Shown here piece after piece: positions 58,662 to 64,000 of a DNA stretch of 64,000 bases (position 1 is the stretch's first letter; each line of letters begins with the position of its first letter). This DNA is from Parasponia andersonii (taxonomy: Eukaryota; Streptophyta; Magnoliopsida; Rosales; Cannabaceae): contig JXTB01000001.1 in assembly GCA_002914805.1 (NCBI GenBank), positions 2,617,720-2,681,719 of the forward strand, written 5' to 3'. The position numbers and the translations under genes are program-made. The notes beneath the pieces are model-generated. The model saw only the letters and a program-made list of their open reading frames with translations, had not been told where the DNA came from and made no database searches.

Positions 58662-60182
58662 TGTAAAAACCTAAATTTTTTAAGACTATTCTAGTAATTT
58701 TTGCCTAAAAAAATTAATAACAATTAAAATAAAATATAATATTTTATATAAATAGTGGGACCGACTTTTGTTTTAAATGCAACACTCATTCCCTTTATTC
58801 TCTCCCATACCCGATATCCTTCTTTCTTTCTTTCTCTCTCTCTTAGTTTTCTTTTTCTTTTCTTCCTTTAACCATGGCCTAACCACCAAATTCTTTCTTC
58901 TCTCCATGCACAACCCCAATGAAACAGTTAGCATGAGCCTCACCTTCTTACTCCTTGCCATGCCACTTTCAAGATTCGATCTCCTCTTACTTGCTTAGTT
59001 GTCGAAATACGGAGTTATAAGCCGTCAAACTAGACCAAATGACCACAAATGAAATTGACTGCGAAAGTTTTCGGTGCCATTGTGTCGGCGTCTGACCACC
59101 TGGAAAAGCAGTATCTTTGTATATATTCGGCCAATATGTTTTTTTTTTTATAAATACTTTGGAAAAGTGGTATTTTTGTACTTTCAGAAATTAAGGCCAA
59201 TTAATGCTTGGGACCTCGAAACGAAGTTTTGACTTCAAATTTGGATTTAGTTGGGTCAAGAAATGAGTTTTGATATATAACATTGATGTCTTTCAAAGTG
59301 ATACGAATTTTGAGGCTCATGAATAGTATCATTTTACCCGTCTCTAGTTAGATTTCGTCTCGAAACTCAAATTCGACAAATTATATATCTAACCTAATTA
59401 TTTTGGATGCAAAGAATTTAATGGTGATGTCTATTTCTTATTTTGAGGTCTTGTTGGAAAAGTCACTTTTCAAAGTGAGCTTATGTGAATTCCAAAACGT
59501 TAGTTCAAGTACCCAAGTAATTGATGGGAGTGTCTTCGAGTGACATTAGCTTGGTTTAGCTACCATCTTGAGATAGGAGTTCAATTACATAGTTTTATAA
59601 CTATTTTGATTTATAATTATATTATAATTTATTTATGAAAAGTAGTTTACACGATGCTTTAATAAATTATAGAAACTCATTTGATTATACATATTTTTAA
59701 ATTGTGATTATGAGGTATTATAGTGGTGTGCTACCCATGTTACAGTAAATCTCAGAATAACATCAAGTGAGGATTTTAAAGTATGATTTGATTAATTCTT
59801 AGATGCATAGTTATTGTGAATTGTTGCATGTTGTGCATACCATAAAATTACATACTTGAATTCTATTATTGCATTATGGTAGTTTAGATTGCTGACGAGC
59901 TACTGTAGTACTAGGTGAAATACGTAGAATTATGGGCAGGTTTTTGACTGGCATACCTCTGGGTAGTGTTAGGATGCTGGGTACCTTTAGTAAGGAATAT
60001 TAAGGGGCCGTGATGCTAGAATGAGAGCCCACTTATTTACATTAGTTGATGTATGATATATACAATCGTGTGTTTCTAGTTTTGGCTTTAAATATGTGAT
60101 TATTCTAGATATTAACTATTTTATAAACTTGGTTTATAAATGGATTTTGAAAAAGTTATTAACCATACAGGTTTGGAAAAAT
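58662..60182 (+). mobile_element. possible chromovirus-type LTR remnant
   Basis: The start TGTAAAAACCTAAATTTTTT, followed by TAGTAATTTTTGCCTAAAAA and a GGGACCG word, resembles the first bases of Tekay/Del-type LTRs. No internal genes or second LTR are visible. CACTA-2 begins at 60183 and may have inserted into it. An open stretch at 58777-58998 is T- and C-rich and not considered a gene. Confidence 0.3.
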
Positions 60183-60815
60183 CACTACAGAAAAAGGGCT
60201 TTATCGCAACGACAAATGTCATCACTATAACTTTATAGCGACGACAATGTTGTCGTTAATATGTCGCCGGTATAGATCCATCAGTACAGTTCCTCTATTG
60301 CAATGACAAAATTTGTCGTCGGAATAGTCTAACATAGCGATGACTTATGTCATCACTAAACGTTAGTTAAAAATGATGATGGCAGTTGTCGTTACTACTA
60401 TAGTAACGATATATATATCATCGGTATAGATCTATTTTTTTTTTAAAAAATATATATTTAAATATAGTTTTAGCAATGACTAAATTCAAAAACTTATAGC
60501 GACGATGAACAATAACGATAATGTTGTCGCTATAGATATTCTAATTTTTTCTCTAATTAAATTAAAAAACTTATAGTAATGACAATGTTGCTGCTATAGA
60601 TGTTTTAATTTTTTTATATAATTAAATTACTAAAATTAGAAATAAAATTATAAAAAATAGAAAATAGAAATAAATTGAAAATATTTGAAATATAAAATAT
60701 AATTAAAAATTAAAATTAAAATAAAATTTAAAATAATTCCATAACAAAAATACACAAAAAAAAAATTTAATAAAAATATTCAACAAAAAAAGTTTTGAAC
60801 TATCTAGCAAGCTAG

Positions 60816-61540
60816 CTAGCTATCTAAGTTGGTCTCATCTTGATCTGCATTATTTTGAGTGTCAGAAGTTAGAGGAGGAGGTTCAGATCGGAATCTCGGA
60901 GGCAATGTAGATGGCGGGGACATCAGAAAAATATCAGGAGTAGCAGATGGTTGAATGAACATATGGAATTCCGGAACCAGTCTTGCCAATGTGCTAGACA
61001 TGTACCATAGTTAATCATTGAAGTACTACCTCTCTGCATCATGTTGTGCTAGGAAAATCACTTCACGCCAATGGCAGTAGCCAAATAACCCTATATCTGG
61101 TTGAAAAAGTTTCAAAACTTAGAGTCGGTCATTGGAGAATTCTATGGTGGAGAAGCTGTTGTAAAAGAAGTGCTAGTAGCTTGCTTGAGCTTCGGACCAA
61201 CTCCTCTCCTATACCTTTTCCTAACACCAAGCACTTTGTCAGCAATCAATATCTTATCAATACGAGGTGGTGCAGACTGTGTCGAAGAATCGGAGGTAGA
61301 TAAAGATACCTAAGACTGTAAATAAGTCGTGCAAATCTCAACTATCTTATGCTAAAAATAGTTAAGAAAAAGTCAGTAAAAAAGATAAAATTAGTAGATA
61401 ATCAATAAATACAAATAAATTTTAGATTACTCACATAATTTTGCTCAACCTCCTCAGAAGGCCATATGCCAGTCACAGGATCTACTCTGCGATCGATTGT
61501 ATCTCTCATGTCTCAGGATTCCCCTGTGCATTGAAAGAGA
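60816..61540 (-). pseudogene. remnant of CACTA second gene inside CACTA-2
   Basis: On the minus strand, an exon-like stretch at about 61440-61510 reads DTIDRRVDPVTGIWPSEEVE, followed by GTGAGT as splice donor. It is followed by about 61100-61310 with VLGVRKRYRRGVGPKLKQAT and by 60816-61001, a proline- and serine-rich C-terminus (FLMSPPSTLPPRFRSEPPPL). The order and style match the 3' part of Ptta/En-Spm-type second genes such as the one at 19340-20863. The 5' part, with the main domain, is missing or replaced by the LTR fragment. Confidence 0.5.
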
Positions 61541-61814
61541 TTAGTACATAAACAAAAGAAAATGTTAAAGTAAGAAACAATTTGTAAGAGGATCACCATA
61601 TCATATATACTGGTGATAGTGGATTTAGGTCCCTACCTACTAATATACTTCATCTGTCTCCTATTAATAGTATTCCTCTTAGATATAGCCTGTCAACTTA
61701 AAGCCATTAGTTAATAATATAATAGTTATCAAACTAATGTAGTAAAAGAATATTTAAATGAAATACTAATCCTGAACTCCGTAGAGCTAAAATAATCTAC
61801 GTACTTATTCCAAA

Positions 61815-62949
61815 CTTAAATTTCCAATTTTACTAATTTAGCACTATTGTAGAAAACATTAATTCTAGTGATTAACGAACTTATTTTCATGTGTTTTGAC
61901 TTTTTGAGTTACTAAAGGACTAGTTCTGATTTATGGTTCAAAAGCCATTATCTTAGAAGATAAGGTATATGAAAAGTGTAAAACGTTTTTCATGATGGAT
62001 GCCATGTATATAATATCACTTTGACTTTTTTCAAGTACTTCGATAATATAAACCAGGGTCCCAATATTCACTATGTGAATTTGACTGTGTTGGTATAAGC
62101 AGATAAAAACATCGTAGTTAACTATTGTCCATTAGATGAAAAATGGCAACTCAAAGTTAAATATGTACTAGAGGGGTATAGTATATGCTAAATGGATCAA
62201 GCTAATTATTTGATAATAACTTTCACAGAAAATAAATAACATTTAGTTCAAGAGTTTAATATTGGGCCTATAGTGGTGTGCCCTAATACTAATGGATAAG
62301 GCCCAATCATAACTATGAGTTAATTATGATTGTGGGTATATGGTCCATTGGAGCTTGAGCTTTATGGATTCATCTGGTCCATGTCTAGCTCAAATTAAAG
62401 CTCAATAGTTATTTGATGATCAGTTGAGGCCAACAAGCCCAATAAACCCATTAGGGTTTACTAATCTCTTTATAGTTAAGAGAAAAGTTCTCTGGCTACC
62501 AGTTTAATGTGTTACACGTGAAACACCCTTTGAGAAGAGAGTGTTATACAAAAAACAGAGAGAGGAAAAGTAGAAAAAATCAGCTAGCACTAGGGGATTC
62601 ATCATCCTTGGTGTTTCGGCTATTCCGAAGAAATTGGTTCAAGAAGATTGTCTTTTTGTTGGTCTACGGATCTCTTTATTGGGAATCAAGAAGGTGACCA
62701 CCCATCGGATCAATCAAATAGCTTTCAAGAATAAACAACAAGACGAGAAGGTTGTGGAGTAAATCTAGGTATTGTTCTTGTCTTGATCAAGAGTTAATTT
62801 ATGTTAGGGCAGGACTCGAAATGTTTTGTAAACAGAAAAATTTTAAATGACCAATTCCACTGCGTTTTTAGATTTTACAAAACTATGGTATTCTTGAAAA
62901 TGATTTTATAAAAATATTTTCCTGAATTTTATTCCAATAAATATCAACA
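61815..62949 (+). mobile_element. 5'-truncated LTR of the family found at 7492-9141
   Basis: It matches 7952-9141 throughout, including the right end (CCAATAAATATCAACA versus CCAATAAACACCAGCA), but lacks the first 460 bp and an internal block of about 62 bp near 62180. There are no internal genes. The short open stretch at 62509-62697 corresponds to 8726-8980 in the other copy. Confidence 0.8.
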
Positions 62950-63292
62950 ATCTAACCATACTACAAATCCAATATAACAAAATCATATTACGCAATTTAA
63001 ATAATATAAACTAACCTATTATTTTTAACAAATATATAAACATAACCAAAATTTAAATATTAATCTAACCTCATTATTTTTAACTATTATATAAAACTAA
63101 CCTATTATCAAAAAATACATAAATCTAATTATAATATAATCTAATTCTTATTTTTAATATTCTAAATAATTACTTAAAAATAATTTTTAATAGTATAAAT
63201 AAATATTTAAAAAAATAAAAAAAACTAATCAGTGATCCAGTGGACGTGGACATGGATGGCAGTAGAGGATAGCAGCGGTGTTGCTCTACACT

Positions 63293-63318
63293 GAGAGAGA
63301 GAGAGAGAGAGAGAGAGG
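63293..63318. repeat. (GA)n microsatellite in CACTA-2
   Basis: GA repeated 13 times with further interrupted GA tracts to about 63440. Confidence 0.9.
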
Positions 63319-64000
63319 GAGACAAAATGAGAAAAATAGAGAGAGAGATAAAGCATTATCGAAGAGATAGAGAGATAACAAGGAGGCGGTCAGCTGCCCG
63401 CGGGTAGGAGAGAGGGAAAGAGGTGAAAGAGAGAGATATATGGGTGAATGTGAAAAAATAGACGAAGAAGACGATCTGTGGATTTTTATGTTGTAGCACT
63501 TATAACAGCGATATTTATCACTGCTATAAATCTCAAATGTCATTGCTATAGCTTGATGACACCATTTTAATTTTAATTATTTTTGGGTCAAATTTCGGCG
63601 ATTACTAATCACCAGCCTAAATTTTCAGGTTTACCTATAGCGATGACAACTATAGTATTTTTAATTTTTTATATTAATTAATTCATGTTTGAATTAAAAA
63701 AATTAAAAAAAATTCTATAATAATGACGAATGTCCTTAGTGTCTAATATTTTTAGAATCCCCTAAAAGGTGCCTATTTTCTCGCAAGTGAGTTACTATAC
63801 ATGAGTGTATTTTTCCGTACATTGTATAGTGACGACATTCTTATGCTGCTGCTAAGCTTTTCTATATAACGACGATATGTGTCGTCGCTATAGACCTATA
63901 TGTATAGTGATGATATTGAGTTTGTTGTCGCTATTGAAGGTCAACTATGAAAGGTTGATTTTGTTACTGCTATAGATGTCATCATTATAGCCCCTTTTTC

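Larger units (their letters stand above)
60183..64000. mobile_element. CACTA-2 element, runs to the window edge
   Basis: The left end CACTACAGAAAAAGGGC is at 60183. The window's last bases (ATAGCCCCTTTTTC) are the inverse of bases 8 onward of that end, so the element should finish about 7 bases beyond the window. Subterminal repeats built on AGCGACGACAATGTTGTCG and variants fill 60200-60610 and 63480-63995 in both orientations. The size of about 3.8 kb and the absence of a TNP2 gene make it non-autonomous. Confidence 0.85.

Noticed and set aside
58773..58998. Hydrophobic open frame on plus strand and lysine-rich one on minus strand
   Set aside because: Low-complexity TTTC/TCTC repeats explain both; no family match.
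63286..63543. Serine/leucine-rich minus-strand frame
   Set aside because: It is the translation of a GA microsatellite in CACTA-2.
1..64000. tRNA, rRNA, CRISPR or prokaryotic operon signals
   Set aside because: None found; the DNA is plant nuclear in character throughout. No computational RNA search could be run.

Overview
This window is nuclear DNA from a flowering plant, most likely a eudicot. The evidence is a many-exon plant-type family GH51 alpha-L-arabinofuranosidase gene, AT-rich introns and intergenic DNA, and a load of Athila- and Tat-type Ty3/gypsy retrotransposons, CACTA DNA transposons and MITEs. There is one host protein gene I can support. Everything else is transposon, repeat or anonymous AT-rich spacer. 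No rRNA, tRNA or CRISPR was seen.

Layout, left to right. Positions 1-943 are a degenerate minisatellite and AT-rich DNA. From 949 to 14968 lies a decayed Athila-type element on the minus strand, flanked by a 5-bp target duplication AATAA. It contains gag, protease, RT, RNase H, integrase and an Athila-type third ORF. A 1.65-kb solo LTR of another family (7492-9141, target duplication ATCTG) sits inside its pol. Its left LTR contains a copy of the element's own right-hand junction. The host DNA of the Athila insertion runs into a decayed CACTA transposon (CACTA-1: leader, TNP2 transposase, DUF4216-like region, second Ptta/En-Spm-type gene, 3' subterminal repeats) that ends near 22871. From 22.9 to 31.2 kb there is gene-free AT-rich DNA holding three related MITEs inserted in (TA)n microsatellites, a smaller MITE and short tandem duplications.

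The host gene runs from a TATA box at 31228 to a poly(A) signal at 40364. It has an inferred 5'UTR intron, a two-codon upstream ORF and 17 coding exons joining to a 674-residue secreted GH51 enzyme with both catalytic glutamates. Downstream (40.4-44.6 kb) is spacer with a 758-bp MITE-like element.

A Tat-lineage Ty3/gypsy element occupies 44620-57382 on the plus strand (842- and 839-bp LTRs, target duplication AGTAG). Its gag-pol keeps one reading frame for about 4.8 kb, broken by nonsense codons only. It carries two RNase H domains, a 3' region with three tandem-repeat families including a 112-bp array, and an antisense, apparently spliced gene with its own TATA box. After about 2.8 kb of repeat-derived spacer, a second CACTA element (CACTA-2) starts at 60183 and runs to within about 7 bases of its other end at the window edge. 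It carries a remnant of a minus-strand second CACTA gene and a truncated copy of the same LTR family seen inside the Athila element.

The mobile elements are old: the LTR pairs differ by roughly 10 percent by eye, and all reading frames are broken. Many of the breaks fit C-to-T or G-to-A change, as expected for long-methylated transposons.
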